A DNA stretch of 64,000 nt from Mycobacterium sp. (GCA_026393245.1 JAPLAO010000141.1:1-64000), one strand, 5' to 3'; counted from the first letter of the stretch, positions 31,330-42,248 are shown. Notes: generated by a model not told the origin, from the sequence alone. Numbers and translations: made by a program.

Positions 31330-33356
31330 CCCGGCGTCGGCTTCGACAGCGTCCGCGACAGGAACGAGAAACTCAGCGCCGATTTGAATGCGGTCTGGGC
31401 GTTATCGGCCGCACCGGCATGGCCGCCCTCGATGTTCTCGTAGTACCAGACCGGGTGTCCGGCTTCCTCCAGGGCGGCGGTCATCTTGCGGGCGTGCCCG
31501 GGGTGCACCCGGTCGTCCCGGGTGGACGTGGTGACCAGCATGGTGGGATAGCGCCTGTCGGCACTGATGTTTTGATAGGGCGAGTACTCGGAGATGAACG
31601 CCCAGTCGTCCGGGTTGTCCGGATCGCCGTACTCCGCCACCCACGACGCCCCCGCGAGCAACAGGTGGAAGCGCTTCATATCCAGTAGTGGCACCTGGCA
31701 CACCAGGGCGCCGAACAACTCCGGGTACTTGGTCGCCATGATGCCCATCAGCAGACCGCCATTGCTGCCGCCCTGTGCGCCCAGTTGACCGACGGTACTG
31801 ATCCCGCGGGCCACCAGATCGCGCGCGACGGCGGCAAAGTCCTCGGCGACCTTATGCCGTCCCTCCCGCATCGCCTGGGTGTGCCAGCCTGGTCCGTATT
31901 CCCCGCCGCCGCGGATGTTGGCCAGCACGTAGCTACCGCCTTCGGCCAGCCACAACCGTCCGAGCACGCCCCCGTAGCCGGGTGTTTGGGCTACTTCGAA
32001 CCCTCCGTAGCCGCCCAGTAGCGTCGGCCCCGGCGGCTGTGAATCCTGCTGTCCAACAACGAAATAGGGCACCGCTGTGCCGTCGTCAGAGGTTGCGAAG
32101 TACTGCGACACCTCAAGGCCCGAGGAGTCGAAGAATGCCGGTGCCTGCTTGATCTCGGTCAGTTCACCGCCTGCGCTGCCATGCAGGAGGCGCGACGGAG
32201 TGAGAAATCCGCTGGAGTCCAAAAAGATCTCGTCGCCAAGGTCGTCGGTGCCGACGATGACGGTGTTGGAGAAGGCATCGGTAGCACCGCTTCCCAGGAT
32301 TGGCTCCCGGGACCACGTTTCCGGCGTGACGATCTCCACGCGGCTGGCGACGTCGGCGAGGGTGACCATCAGCAGCCGATCGCGCGTCCATGCGTACTGA
32401 TGCAGGCAGGTGCGTTCGTCGGGTGTGAAGACCACACTCAATTCGGCTGTGCCGTCGAGGAACTTCTCATAGTCCGCGGCGAGCAGCGAGCCGGCCGGGT
32501 ACACGGAGGAACCTTCTGACCACTCGTTGCGCAATTCGATCAGCAGCCAGTCGCGGTGCACGGAGATGCCGGCGTCGGTCGGTGCGTCGATCCGCACCAG
32601 TTCGCCGGAGCGCAATTGGTAGACCTCGTTGTTAAAGAAGTCGACCGCGCGGTAGACCATCGTGCGCTCGTAGCCGGGTGTCCGGTCCACACCCGCCGAG
32701 GCAATAACATCCGTCGGTGATCCGGTGAACAGCGTCTGCGCCTCGGCCAGTGGTTCGCCGCGCCGCCAGCGCTTCACCACCCGCGGATAGCCGGACTCCG
32801 TCAGTGACCCGGGACCGAAGTCGGTTCCGACCAGCAGGGTGTCGTGGTCGGACCACGAGACTCGTGATTTAGCCTCATCGAGTGCAAACCCGCTCACTAC
32901 GAAAGTTCTTGTGCCCATATCGAATTCGCGCACCACGGCCGCATCTGACCCGCCTCGGGACAGCGAGATCAGCGCCAGCGTATGGTCGGGCTCGATCACG
33001 TCGGCGCCGGCCCACACCCAGTTCTCCGCATCGGTGCGGGCTAACTCGTCGACGTCGATGATCACGTCCCAGTCGGGGCTCTGGTCGCGATAGCTCGCCA
33101 GCGTCGTGCGTCGCCACAGACCGCGCGGGTTGGCCGCGTCGCGCCAGAAGTTGTAGAGGTATTCGCCGCGGCGGCGCACATAGGGGATCCGGGTGTCGGT
33201 GTCGAGGATCGCCAGCGCCTCGGTGCGCATCTGCTCAAATCGCTCATCGCTGAACTCTGCGGTGGTGGTCTCGTTGCGCTCACGCACCCAGGCCAGGGCG
33301 GCGTCGCCGTCGATATCTTCGAGCCACAGGTACGGGTCGTCGGCCATGCCCGCCAT
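31326..33356 (-). CDS. S9 prolyl oligopeptidase-family peptidase (Rv0457c-like)
   Basis: DPYLWLEDIDGDAALAWVRERN; GAQGGSNGGLLMG catalytic Ser motif; C-terminal ENIEGGHAGAADN. Confidence 0.94.
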   Translation of the reverse strand: MAGMADDPYLWLEDIDGDAALAWVRERNETTTAEFSDERFEQMRTEALAILDTDTRIPYVRRRGEYLYNFWRDAANPRGLWRRTTLASYRDQSPDWDVIIDVDELARTDAENWVWAGADVIEPDHTLALISLSRGGSDAAVVREFDMGTRTFVVSGFALDEAKSRVSWSDHDTLLVGTDFGPGSLTESGYPRVVKRWRRGEPLAEAQTLFTGSPTDVIASAGVDRTPGYERTMVYRAVDFFNNEVYQLRSGELVRIDAPTDAGISVHRDWLLIELRNEWSEGSSVYPAGSLLAADYEKFLDGTAELSVVFTPDERTCLHQYAWTRDRLLMVTLADVASRVEIVTPETWSREPILGSGATDAFSNTVIVGTDDLGDEIFLDSSGFLTPSRLLHGSAGGELTEIKQAPAFFDSSGLEVSQYFATSDDGTAVPYFVVGQQDSQPPGPTLLGGYGGFEVAQTPGYGGVLGRLWLAEGGSYVLANIRGGGEYGPGWHTQAMREGRHKVAEDFAAVARDLVARGISTVGQLGAQGGSNGGLLMGIMATKYPELFGALVCQVPLLDMKRFHLLLAGASWVAEYGDPDNPDDWAFISEYSPYQNISADRRYPTMLVTTSTRDDRVHPGHARKMTAALEEAGHPVWYYENIEGGHAGAADNAQTAFKSALSFSFLSRTLSKPTPG

Positions 33357-33403
33357 TATCGTCGGAGCGATGGTGTGGGGAGCGGTAGTGTGAACTGCGT
33401 TAC

Positions 33404-33937
33404 ATGCTCGCACGGCAGGAGGCGCAAATGGGGCAGATGGATACGGCCTCGAGCCCGCCACCGCGCGCGTTGATCACGGTCGCCGCGGCCGAACTGCTGC
33501 ACCGTCTGCGAGACCAGCACGGGCCGGTGATGTTCCACCAGTCCGGCGGCTGCTGCGATGGTTCGTCGCCGATGTGCTACCCCGACGGCGAGTTCATCGT
33601 CGGCGACCGCGATGTGCTTCTCGGCGTCCTGGAGGGCGCCCCGGTGTGGATTTCCGGCCCGCAGTTCGAGACCTGGAAGCACACCCAGTTGGTGATCGAC
33701 GTAGTGCCGGGTCGCGGTGGAGGCTTCAGTCTGGAGGCACCCGTGGGTCTGCGTTTCCTCAGTCGCGGACGTGCGTTCAGCGCCGCGGAGGTCGACTCTC
33801 TTGCCGGTGTCCCGCCGCTGACCGGTGCGGACTACGAGAGAGGCGCCAGGGCCCCGGTTCGTACCGATCTGGTGGTGGCCGACGGTGTCGACGCCTGCCA
33901 AATACCTGTTCGGCACGCCGAAGCTGTTCAGCCATAG
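33404..33937 (+). CDS. DUF779 family protein (Rv0459-like)
   Basis: HGPVMFHQSGGCCDGSSPMCYPDGEFIVGDRDVLLGVLEGAPVWISGPQFETWKHTQLVIDVVPGRGGGFSLE. Confidence 0.9.
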   Translation: MLARQEAQMGQMDTASSPPPRALITVAAAELLHRLRDQHGPVMFHQSGGCCDGSSPMCYPDGEFIVGDRDVLLGVLEGAPVWISGPQFETWKHTQLVIDVVPGRGGGFSLEAPVGLRFLSRGRAFSAAEVDSLAGVPPLTGADYERGARAPVRTDLVVADGVDACQIPVRHAEAVQP

Positions 33938-33967
33938 ACGGCTAACCGGCCGGTAGCGTTAGCAATC

Positions 33968-34246
33968 GTGATTCCGCTGCCTCGGGCATGGCTGCTCACA
34001 AGCGCGTTACTCCTGGGCTGCGTCTCCGGTCAGATCGCCGCCGTGGTGGCCAAGCTAATGGTCGACTCGACCGTCCGTCCCGATCTCGTCGTGGCCTTGG
34101 TCGTCGGATTGCCGAGCTTGATCGGGCTGGCTCTCGTGCTGTCCTCCGGTCGCCGTTGGGTGACCACACTGGGCGCATTCGTGCTGGCGATGGCGCCGGG
34201 TTGGCTGTCGGTGCTGCTGCTGATCCAGGTGGTCTCCGGTGACTGA
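33968..34246 (+). CDS. Small conserved membrane protein
   Basis: Three hydrophobic segments; ATGA-type overlap with the next gene. Confidence 0.72.
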   Translation: MIPLPRAWLLTSALLLGCVSGQIAAVVAKLMVDSTVRPDLVVALVVGLPSLIGLALVLSSGRRWVTTLGAFVLAMAPGWLSVLLLIQVVSGD

Positions 34247-34859
34247 CATCGCAGATCCCACCACCGGGTCCCAACTGACGCCGATGTTCGCCACCGGCCC
34301 GCACGACACCCTGGCACCCGACTCCCTGGCACCTAACACCCTGGCGCCTAACACCGAGCCTCACTCGGCGCCGATCTTCGATACCGGCCCGCATCCGAAT
34401 CCGTTGCGGGCCGAAGAGCCGTTGCCGGCCGAAGAGCCTGTGCCGCAGGAATTCAGCGAACCGGAACCCGTCTTCATCGACCCAGCCGATACCGTCGACG
34501 TATCCCCGCGGTGGGTGCCCGCGCGACCGGTGGTGGTGCCCGGTTCGTATCAGTTCGTGAGTCGCTGGAGGTTCGCGCTGATCCTGATCGGCGTGTGGGT
34601 GGTGTCGGCAGCGGCCGGGCTCGGTCTCTACCACTGGTGGTACTCCGCGTTGGACAAGACCGTGCCGGTGGCCGGCATTCTGGGATATCTGGTCGTCTGC
34701 ATGGTGGTCAGCCTGCTGGTCTCCCTGGTGCCCGACCGGCCCCGGGTGACGGCCCTGGCCATCGTCTTGATGGCGGCGCCGTTGGCGTCGACGGCGGCAG
34801 CCGCGATACTCCACGGCGCCTATTACTTCGAATGGATCGCCCGCCCCGCAATCGGCTAG
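34239..34859 (+). CDS. Conserved membrane protein with repetitive, Pro/Glu-rich N-terminal region
   Basis: TM segments FALILIGVWVVSAAAGLGLY, VPVAGILGYLVVCMVVSLLVSL; position matches Rv0461. Confidence 0.78.
   Translation: MTDIADPTTGSQLTPMFATGPHDTLAPDSLAPNTLAPNTEPHSAPIFDTGPHPNPLRAEEPLPAEEPVPQEFSEPEPVFIDPADTVDVSPRWVPARPVVVPGSYQFVSRWRFALILIGVWVVSAAAGLGLYHWWYSALDKTVPVAGILGYLVVCMVVSLLVSLVPDRPRVTALAIVLMAAPLASTAAAAILHGAYYFEWIARPAIG
34311..34355 (+). repeat. 15-bp tandem repeat x3
   Basis: CTGGCACCCGACTCC / CTGGCACCTAACACC / CTGGCGCCTAACACC; encodes LAPDS LAPNT LAPNT. Confidence 0.93.
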
Positions 34860-34872
34860 CTAGGGTAGCGAC

Positions 34873-36267
34873 GTGACTCACTATGACGTCGTCGTCCTCG
34901 GCGCCGGACCCGGCGGATACGTCGCCGCGATCCGCTGCGCGCAACTCGGCCTGAACACCGCAATCGTCGAACCCCAGTACTGGGGCGGAGTCTGCCTCAA
35001 CGTGGGCTGCATCCCCTCCAAGGCACTGCTGCGCAACGCCGAGCTGGCGCATATCGTGACCAAAGAAGCCGCGACGTTCGGCATCAGCGGTCAGGTGAGT
35101 TTTGACTTCGGCGCCGCTTTCGACCGCAGCCGCAAAGTCGCCGACGGCCGCGTAGCCGGGGTGCACTTCCTGATGAAGAAGAACAAGATCACTGAGATTC
35201 ACGGCTACGGCCGGTTCACCGATGCCAACACACTGACCGTCGATCTCAACGGAGGCGGTACCGAGACCGTCACCTTCGCCAACGCGATCATCGCCACCGG
35301 CAGCAGCACCCGGTTGATCCCCGGCACTGCACTGTCGACGAACGTCGTCACCTACGAGGAGCAGATTCTGACCCGGGAACTGCCCGGGTCGATCATCATC
35401 GCCGGCGCTGGGGCGATCGGGATGGAGTTCGCCTATGTGTTGACCAACTACGGCGTCGACGTCACCATCGTTGAGTTCCTGCCGCGGGCGCTGCCCAATG
35501 AGGACGTCGAGGTCTCCAAGGAGATCGAGAAGCAGTACAAGAAATTGGGCGTGAAGATCCGCACCGGGACCAAGGTGGAGTCGATCACCGATGACGGATC
35601 CGTGGTCACCGTGGTCGTCAGCAAGGACGGTGTGACCGAGGAACTCAAGGCCGACAAGGTCATGCAGGCCATCGGCTTCGCACCCAACATCTCCGGCTTC
35701 GGGCTGGAGAGCACCGGCGTCGCACTGACCGATCGCGGCGCTATCGCCATCGACGACTACATGCGCACCAACGTGGGGCACATCTACGCCATCGGCGACG
35801 TCACCTCTAAATTGCAACTGGCCCACGTGGCTGAGGCGATGGCCGTGGTGGCCGCCGAGACCATCGGCGGTGCCGAGACCATGACGCTGGGTGACTACCG
35901 GATGATGCCGAGGGCGACGTTCTGCCAGCCGCAGGTCGCCAGCTTCGGGCTGACCGAACAGCAGGCGCGCGACGAGGGCTACGACGTGAAGGTGGCCAAG
36001 TTCCCGTTCACCGCCAACGGCAAGGCGCACGGATTGGCCGACCCGACCGGGTTCGTCAAGGTGATCGCCGATGCTAAATACGGCGAACTGCTCGGCGCGC
36101 ACCTGATCGGACCGGACGTCTCAGAACTCCTGCCGGAGGTGACGCTGGCGCAGAAGTGGGATCTCACCGTCAACGAACTCGCCCGCAACGTCCACACCCA
36201 CCCGACGCTGTCGGAGGCTCTCCAGGAATGCTTCCACGGCCTCGCCGGCCACATGATCAACTTCTGA
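34873..36267 (+). CDS. lpdC: Dihydrolipoyl dehydrogenase
   Basis: [50 protein letters not shown]-terminal [12 protein letters not shown]. Confidence 0.96.
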   Translation: MTHYDVVVLGAGPGGYVAAIRCAQLGLNTAIVEPQYWGGVCLNVGCIPSKALLRNAELAHIVTKEAATFGISGQVSFDFGAAFDRSRKVADGRVAGVHFLMKKNKITEIHGYGRFTDANTLTVDLNGGGTETVTFANAIIATGSSTRLIPGTALSTNVVTYEEQILTRELPGSIIIAGAGAIGMEFAYVLTNYGVDVTIVEFLPRALPNEDVEVSKEIEKQYKKLGVKIRTGTKVESITDDGSVVTVVVSKDGVTEELKADKVMQAIGFAPNISGFGLESTGVALTDRGAIAIDDYMRTNVGHIYAIGDVTSKLQLAHVAEAMAVVAAETIGGAETMTLGDYRMMPRATFCQPQVASFGLTEQQARDEGYDVKVAKFPFTANGKAHGLADPTGFVKVIADAKYGELLGAHLIGPDVSELLPEVTLAQKWDLTVNELARNVHTHPTLSEALQECFHGLAGHMINF

Positions 36268-36271
36268 TGCA

Positions 36272-36541
36272 GTGAAACCCGCACTCATCGCCGGTATCGG
36301 CGGGGTCCTACTGGGTCATGCGCTGTGGCTGATCGGTATCTCGATGGCGACAGGGTCGCCGTCCCGGGGCACCGCTGTGCTCGTCGTGTCCGTACTGTGC
36401 CTGCTTTTCGCCGCCGCGATGGCATACCTGGCCTGGCAGCGATATCAGCGCAGGGAGTTGACCTGGTCGGCGTTTCTGGCCGGACTGGCGTTCTCGCCTG
36501 TGGTCTTCACCGTCATCGTGCTCGGGGTGACCTACCTCTAA
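36272..36541 (+). CDS. Small conserved membrane protein (Rv0463-like)
   Basis: Follows lpdC; three TM-like segments. Confidence 0.78.
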   Translation: MKPALIAGIGGVLLGHALWLIGISMATGSPSRGTAVLVVSVLCLLFAAAMAYLAWQRYQRRELTWSAFLAGLAFSPVVFTVIVLGVTYL

Positions 36542-36619
36542 TGCACAGACCCTGATTCATCCTCAGCTTGTGCCGTGCGGGCGCCGCCGATGTCACAGCC
36601 CTCCCCTATTATCGAAAGT

Positions 36620-38026
36620 ATGTTCGACTTTTTGGGTGGCTCCGATGCGGGTCTCATCGATGCGATGGGTGCTGCCGCCCGCACCGAGTCGGCCGCGGTG
36701 GCGCAGCGGCTGGCCGCGGTTGGCGAACTGTACGCCCGCCGGGCCGTCGAGTGGGCGGAGCGCGAACTGTGGTGCGCCGATCCGTTCGAAGCCGTGGCGG
36801 CCGAGGTATCCGCCGCGCAGAACATCAGTCGGGGGCGCGCCGGTAGCCAGATCCGCTACGCGCGTGAGTTACGGGAGCACCTGCCTCGGGTCGCTGCGGT
36901 CTTTGCCGCCGGGCAGATCGACTTTCGAGTGGTCTCGATGATCATCAACCGGTCGTCGAATGTCGAGGACTCTGCGATGCCGAACGTGGATGCCGCACTG
37001 GCTCGGCTTTCGCCGAAGTGGATGAAACTCTCGAATTCCAAGCTCGCTGATCGCCTCGACTTCGTGATCGCGAAGTTCGACGCCGACGGTGTCCGGGTTC
37101 CGCCGGAGATCGACGACAAACGCTATGTCGACGTCGGTCCGACCACACCGGGGATGGCCGGCATCTGGGCCAACGTGCATGCGGCTGACGCGGCCGCGTT
37201 CGATCAGAAACTTAATGCACTGGCGGCCACCGTCTGCAAGGACGACCCCCGCACAACGATGCAGCGCCGAAGCGACGCGGTGGGGGCACTCGCCGCCGGT
37301 GCCGACCGCCTCATGTGTGCGTGCGGTTCATCGGACTGCCCCGCGATCGGTGCCGGCGGCGTTGCACCGGTAGTCATTCACCTGCTCGCCGAGCAGGCCA
37401 CAGTCGAGGCAACCGGAACCACGCCCGGTTACCTACCCGGTTTCGGCATCCAGCCCGCCGAGGCGGTTCGGGGCATCGCGGCGACCGCCAAGCTCAAGCC
37501 GCTGGCGGTTCCCGGCGAGGGCGCGGCGCCGGGCTATCGGCCGCCGGCCGCGCTGTCTGAGTTCATCCGGTGGCGCGACCTCACGTGTCGTTGGCCGGGT
37601 TGCGATGCGCCGGTCTGCGATATCGACCACACGGTGCCCTATCCCGCCGGTCCGACCCGCGCCTCCAACCTCAAACTCTACTGCCGCCTCCATCATCTGG
37701 TGAAGACCTTCTACAGCGGCCCGGACGGCTGGACCGAGAGTCAAACCACTGACGGCACAGTGATTTTCACGTCCCCGACCGGTCATCGGTATACCACCGA
37801 ACCGGCAGGCGCCCTGCTGTATCCGGCCTTGTCCACGCCGACCGGAACACCTGACGTGTCGGCAGGCAACGGACCGCCCGCCCCGAACCGTGGGCTTGCG
37901 ATGCCGACCCGGAAGCGATCCCGCGACGACGATCGCCGGGACCGCATCACACGCGAGAGACGAGTGCGGGCCGCAATTAACGCCGCGGCCCACCGCCCGC
38001 CACCTAGCGAACCGGCACCGTGTTAG
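36620..38026 (+). CDS. DUF222 / HNH endonuclease (13E12 repeat family) protein
   Basis: DUF222-like N-terminal region (AERELWCADPFEAVAAEVSAAQNISRGRA) and C-terminal HNH motif CRWPGCDAPVCDIDHTVPYPAGPTRASNLKLYCRLHHLVKTF. Confidence 0.92.
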   Translation: MFDFLGGSDAGLIDAMGAAARTESAAVAQRLAAVGELYARRAVEWAERELWCADPFEAVAAEVSAAQNISRGRAGSQIRYARELREHLPRVAAVFAAGQIDFRVVSMIINRSSNVEDSAMPNVDAALARLSPKWMKLSNSKLADRLDFVIAKFDADGVRVPPEIDDKRYVDVGPTTPGMAGIWANVHAADAAAFDQKLNALAATVCKDDPRTTMQRRSDAVGALAAGADRLMCACGSSDCPAIGAGGVAPVVIHLLAEQATVEATGTTPGYLPGFGIQPAEAVRGIAATAKLKPLAVPGEGAAPGYRPPAALSEFIRWRDLTCRWPGCDAPVCDIDHTVPYPAGPTRASNLKLYCRLHHLVKTFYSGPDGWTESQTTDGTVIFTSPTGHRYTTEPAGALLYPALSTPTGTPDVSAGNGPPAPNRGLAMPTRKRSRDDDRRDRITRERRVRAAINAAAHRPPPSEPAPC

Positions 38027-38580
38027 TCGGGGAAGTCCATCGGCACCCGAAGCGTCGCCAATATCGCCGCGATGGTGTCGTAGTGGCCAGCCAGCGCGCA
38101 GAACTCGATTATCTGTTGCGCACTCAGGTGCATCGAGAGTACGGCGAATGTCTCGTCGGAAACTTCCCGATCGACGACGAACTCGTCGACCGCCCGCAGC
38201 AGGGCACATTGGCGGTCGGTGAGTCCGGCTGAGTCCGGGCCCGCAAAGATGCTGTCCTGGGTGGCGGCGTCCAAGCCGCGGGACCGCGCCAACCGGCGAT
38301 GCTGCTGCAGTTCGTATTCCGAGCCACGCAGATGCCCGACCCGCAGGATGACGAGTTCGGTGTCGCGCTTGGGCAGTTTGCCCCAATTCAGCAGCACGCC
38401 GGAATATGGCAGAAAGGACAGGAATAGCAGCCTGTGCCGGCCCAGCGTGGTGAACAGGTGCATCTCGGGCGCCCGGATGGAACGCGCAGCGATCCGGGAG
38501 ATAGTCCAGTTCAGCAGTCCGAGCTCGCGACGTCCGCCGGGACGAATACGCGCCGGTGAACCGCCGAAAGTCTTGGCCAT
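38023..38580 (-). CDS. Carboxymuconolactone decarboxylase-family protein (Rv0464c-like)
   Basis: LPKRDTELVILRVGHLRGSEYELQQHRRLARSRGLD; AhpD-like fold region. Confidence 0.88.
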   Translation of the reverse strand: MAKTFGGSPARIRPGGRRELGLLNWTISRIAARSIRAPEMHLFTTLGRHRLLFLSFLPYSGVLLNWGKLPKRDTELVILRVGHLRGSEYELQQHRRLARSRGLDAATQDSIFAGPDSAGLTDRQCALLRAVDEFVVDREVSDETFAVLSMHLSAQQIIEFCALAGHYDTIAAILATLRVPMDFPD

Positions 38581-38640
38581 TCCGACAGGCTACCGATGCT
38601 GTTGTTGGCATCAACTGGGCGTTTTGGCATGATCGCCCCA

Positions 38641-39504
38641 ATGGCTACCGACTCAACGGTTATCGACTCTGGGGCTATCGACTCTGGGGGCAACTACGCG
38701 ACGGCCGATACCGGTCTGGCCAAGGCGTTGATGCCCGTACCCGATGCGCACCCCGGCGTATTCGAACGGCAGTGGCATTTGCGGGCCGGGGACAGCGACC
38801 GGCTGGGTCGGCTGCGCCTCGACGGGGCCGTCCGACTCATCCAGGACATGGGCCAGGACCATCTGCGGGAGGGCGGGTTCGACGACGTCCACCCGCTGTG
38901 GATCGTCCGGCGCACGATGGTCGACATGATCAGCCCGATCGAGCTCAAGGACACGTTGCGATTGCGCCGCTGGTGCTCGGGCGCCTCCAACCGGTGGTGC
39001 GAGATGCGGGTACGGATCGAGGGCCGCAGGGGTGGACTGATCGAGTCCGAGGGGTTCTGGATCAATTTCAATCGCGAGACCCAGGGACCGGCCCGCATCG
39101 CCGACGACTTCATGGAGGCGCTGCTGCGGACCACGGACGTCGACCGACTGCGCTGGAAGGCTTACCTCAAGGCCGGATCGCGTGCGGACGCCGACGAGAT
39201 CCGCGAATTTCCCATCCGGGTCAGTGATATCGACCTGTTCGATCATGTCAACAACTCGGTCTACTGGAAGGTCGTCGAGGAGTTCCTCGAGCCCAATCCC
39301 GAACTGCTCGATGCGCCTTTGCGGGTGACGATCGAGCATGACGCCCCCATCGCGTACGGCGACAGGTTGGAGATTCTGTCGCACGTGTACCCGCCCGGAT
39401 CCACCGACAAATTCGGACCCGAACTGACCGACCGCACTGTTGGAACGCTCACCTACGTGGTGGGCGAGGAGACGAAAGCGGTCGCGTCGATCTTCCCGAT
39501 CTGA
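38641..39504 (+). CDS. Acyl-ACP thioesterase-family protein (Rv0466-like)
   Basis: RVSDIDLFDHVNNSVYWKVVEEFL hot-dog motif; FERQWHLRAGDSDRLGRLRLDGAVRLIQDMG. Confidence 0.9.
   Translation: MATDSTVIDSGAIDSGGNYATADTGLAKALMPVPDAHPGVFERQWHLRAGDSDRLGRLRLDGAVRLIQDMGQDHLREGGFDDVHPLWIVRRTMVDMISPIELKDTLRLRRWCSGASNRWCEMRVRIEGRRGGLIESEGFWINFNRETQGPARIADDFMEALLRTTDVDRLRWKAYLKAGSRADADEIREFPIRVSDIDLFDHVNNSVYWKVVEEFLEPNPELLDAPLRVTIEHDAPIAYGDRLEILSHVYPPGSTDKFGPELTDRTVGTLTYVVGEETKAVASIFPI
38644..38688 (+). repeat. 15-bp tandem repeat x3 immediately after the start codon
   Basis: GCTACCGACTCAACG / GTTATCGACTCTGGG / GCTATCGACTCTGGG; encodes ATDST VIDSG AIDSG. Confidence 0.9.
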
Positions 39505-39549
39505 GGGTCATCAGGGACAGTGATAGCCGAAGCGACCGAAAGAGATCAC

Positions 39550-40413
39550 GTGACTGAATCAGCCATCGAACGGGTCGGCGTCATCGGTGCCGGCCAGATG
39601 GGCGGGGGCATCGCCGAGGTGTGTGCCCGGGCCGGCGTGGACGTGGTCGTCTTCGAGAGCACCGAGGCGCTGGTCACCGCAGGCCGAAACCGCATCTCCA
39701 CGTCGCTGGAGCGTGGGGTCAGCGCCGGCAAGATCACCGAGCGCGAACGTGACAGCGCGGCCGACAAGTTGCGGTTCACCATCTCCCTGGCCGACTTGGC
39801 CGACCGCCAACTGGTAATCGAGGCGGTGATAGAAGACGAGAGGGTCAAAGCCGGAATCTTCAGCCAGCTCGACGAGATCATCGCCGACCCCGATGCGGTG
39901 CTCGCGTCGAACACCTCGAGCATCCCGATCATGAAGCTCGGCGCGGCCACCAAAAACCCCGGCCGCGTGCTGGGTCTGCATTTCTTCAATCCGGTGCCGG
40001 TGCTGCCGCTGGTGGAGTTGGTGACGACGCTGGTCACCGATGAGGCTGCGGCCGCGCGCACGGAGCAGTTCGCCGCCTCGGTGCTCGGTAAGCAGGTGGT
40101 GCGCTGTTCGGACCGCTCTGGCTTCGTCGTCAATGCCCTGCTGGTGCCCTACCTCCTGGCGGCCATCCGGATGGTGGAGGCCGGGTTCGCCACCGTGGCC
40201 GACGTCGACAAAGCCGTCGTCGCGGGCCTTTCCCACCCGATGGGACCGTTGCGGCTATCGGATCTCATCGGCCTGGACACCATCAAACTCATCGCCGACA
40301 AGATGTACGAGGAGTTCAAGGATTCGCAGTACGCCGCGCCGCCTCTGCTGCTGCGTATGGTCGAAGCGGGTCGACTAGGCAAGAAGTCGGGTCGAGGCTT
40401 CTACGAGTACTGA
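39550..40413 (+). CDS. fadB2: 3-hydroxybutyryl-CoA dehydrogenase
   Basis: VGVIGAGQMGGGIAEVCARAG, ASNTSSIPIMKLG, GLHFFNPVPVLPLVELV, SHPMGPLRLSDLIGLD. Confidence 0.95.
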   Translation: MTESAIERVGVIGAGQMGGGIAEVCARAGVDVVVFESTEALVTAGRNRISTSLERGVSAGKITERERDSAADKLRFTISLADLADRQLVIEAVIEDERVKAGIFSQLDEIIADPDAVLASNTSSIPIMKLGAATKNPGRVLGLHFFNPVPVLPLVELVTTLVTDEAAAARTEQFAASVLGKQVVRCSDRSGFVVNALLVPYLLAAIRMVEAGFATVADVDKAVVAGLSHPMGPLRLSDLIGLDTIKLIADKMYEEFKDSQYAAPPLLLRMVEAGRLGKKSGRGFYEY

Positions 40414-40464
40414 ACTAGAATCCATGGAGCGTTATGTCGGAGCGAGATTGTGAAGGGTAATTAG

Positions 40465-41343
<879 letters not shown>

Positions 41344-41358
41344 TTAGGCCCGGTTTGA

Positions 41359-42231
41359 TCAGGCGCCAGCCAGCTTCTTCTTCTCAGCCTCGACGTCGAA
41401 GGTTGCGGGGGGCCAGGTGAGTTTCATAGCTGTGAGCGCTTCGATGAGAAGTTCGGTGACGGCCAATTGGCTGTACCACTTCTTATCGCAGGGCACCACG
41501 TACCACGGCGCATAGTCCGTCGAGGTTCGATCCAGTATCGTCTGATAGGCCTCCTGGTAGGCGGGCCACAGTTTGCGCTCGTCAAGATCGCGCGGGTTGT
41601 ACTTCCAGTACCGGTCGGGCCGGTCGAGCCGCTCGGCCAGTCGGCGCTTCTGCTCATCGAGCGAGACGAACATCGCCACCTTGACCACTGTGGTGCCCGA
41701 CTCGACGAGCTCTTTCTCGAAGGTGTTGATCTCGTTGTAGCGGCCTTCCCAGACGTCGCGGGGCACCAGATCATGAACCCGCACGACGAGCACGTCCTCA
41801 TAGTGCGAGCGATCGAACACCCCGATGTGGCCCGCCGGCGGCAGTGCGTTGTTGATCCGCCACAGGTAGTGGTGCGCACGCTCCTCCTCGGTGGGCGGCC
41901 CGAATCCGGTGTAGCGGATCCCCATCGGGTTGGTGCCGCCCAGGACGTTCTTGACGATGCTGCCCTTGCCGGCGGTGTCCATCCCTTGCAACACCAGCAG
42001 CAGTGAACGATTGTTGCCGCCCTTGCCGTCGGCATAAAGCGACTCTTGCAGGCCGGCCAGGCGCTCGTTGCGTTCGGCCTGAATCTCGGCCGCGGCAGCG
42101 CGTTTACCGGTGAAACCGGGGCTGGCGTCGGTGTCGATATCGGCGATCTTGTCGCCGGTTCGGAAGCGCAGAACCGTGTGCGGCTCGTGAGTCCACTTCG
42201 ATGGCAGGTCGGTCGACGTCGGATCGTTCAT
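41359..42231 (-). CDS. Polyphosphate kinase 2-family protein (second paralogue)
   Basis: SLLLVLQGMDTAGKGSIVKNVLGGTNPMGIRYTGFGPPTEEERAHHYLWRINNALPPAGHIGVFDRSHYEDVLVVRVHDL. Confidence 0.94.
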   Translation of the reverse strand: MNDPTSTDLPSKWTHEPHTVLRFRTGDKIADIDTDASPGFTGKRAAAAEIQAERNERLAGLQESLYADGKGGNNRSLLLVLQGMDTAGKGSIVKNVLGGTNPMGIRYTGFGPPTEEERAHHYLWRINNALPPAGHIGVFDRSHYEDVLVVRVHDLVPRDVWEGRYNEINTFEKELVESGTTVVKVAMFVSLDEQKRRLAERLDRPDRYWKYNPRDLDERKLWPAYQEAYQTILDRTSTDYAPWYVVPCDKKWYSQLAVTELLIEALTAMKLTWPPATFDVEAEKKKLAGA

Positions 42232-42248
42232 AGCCGAAGACTAGGCGA

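Noticed and set aside
34708-36102. 464-aa antisense ORF opposite lpdC
   Set aside because: Same codon-bias artefact; lpdC is clearly the real gene.
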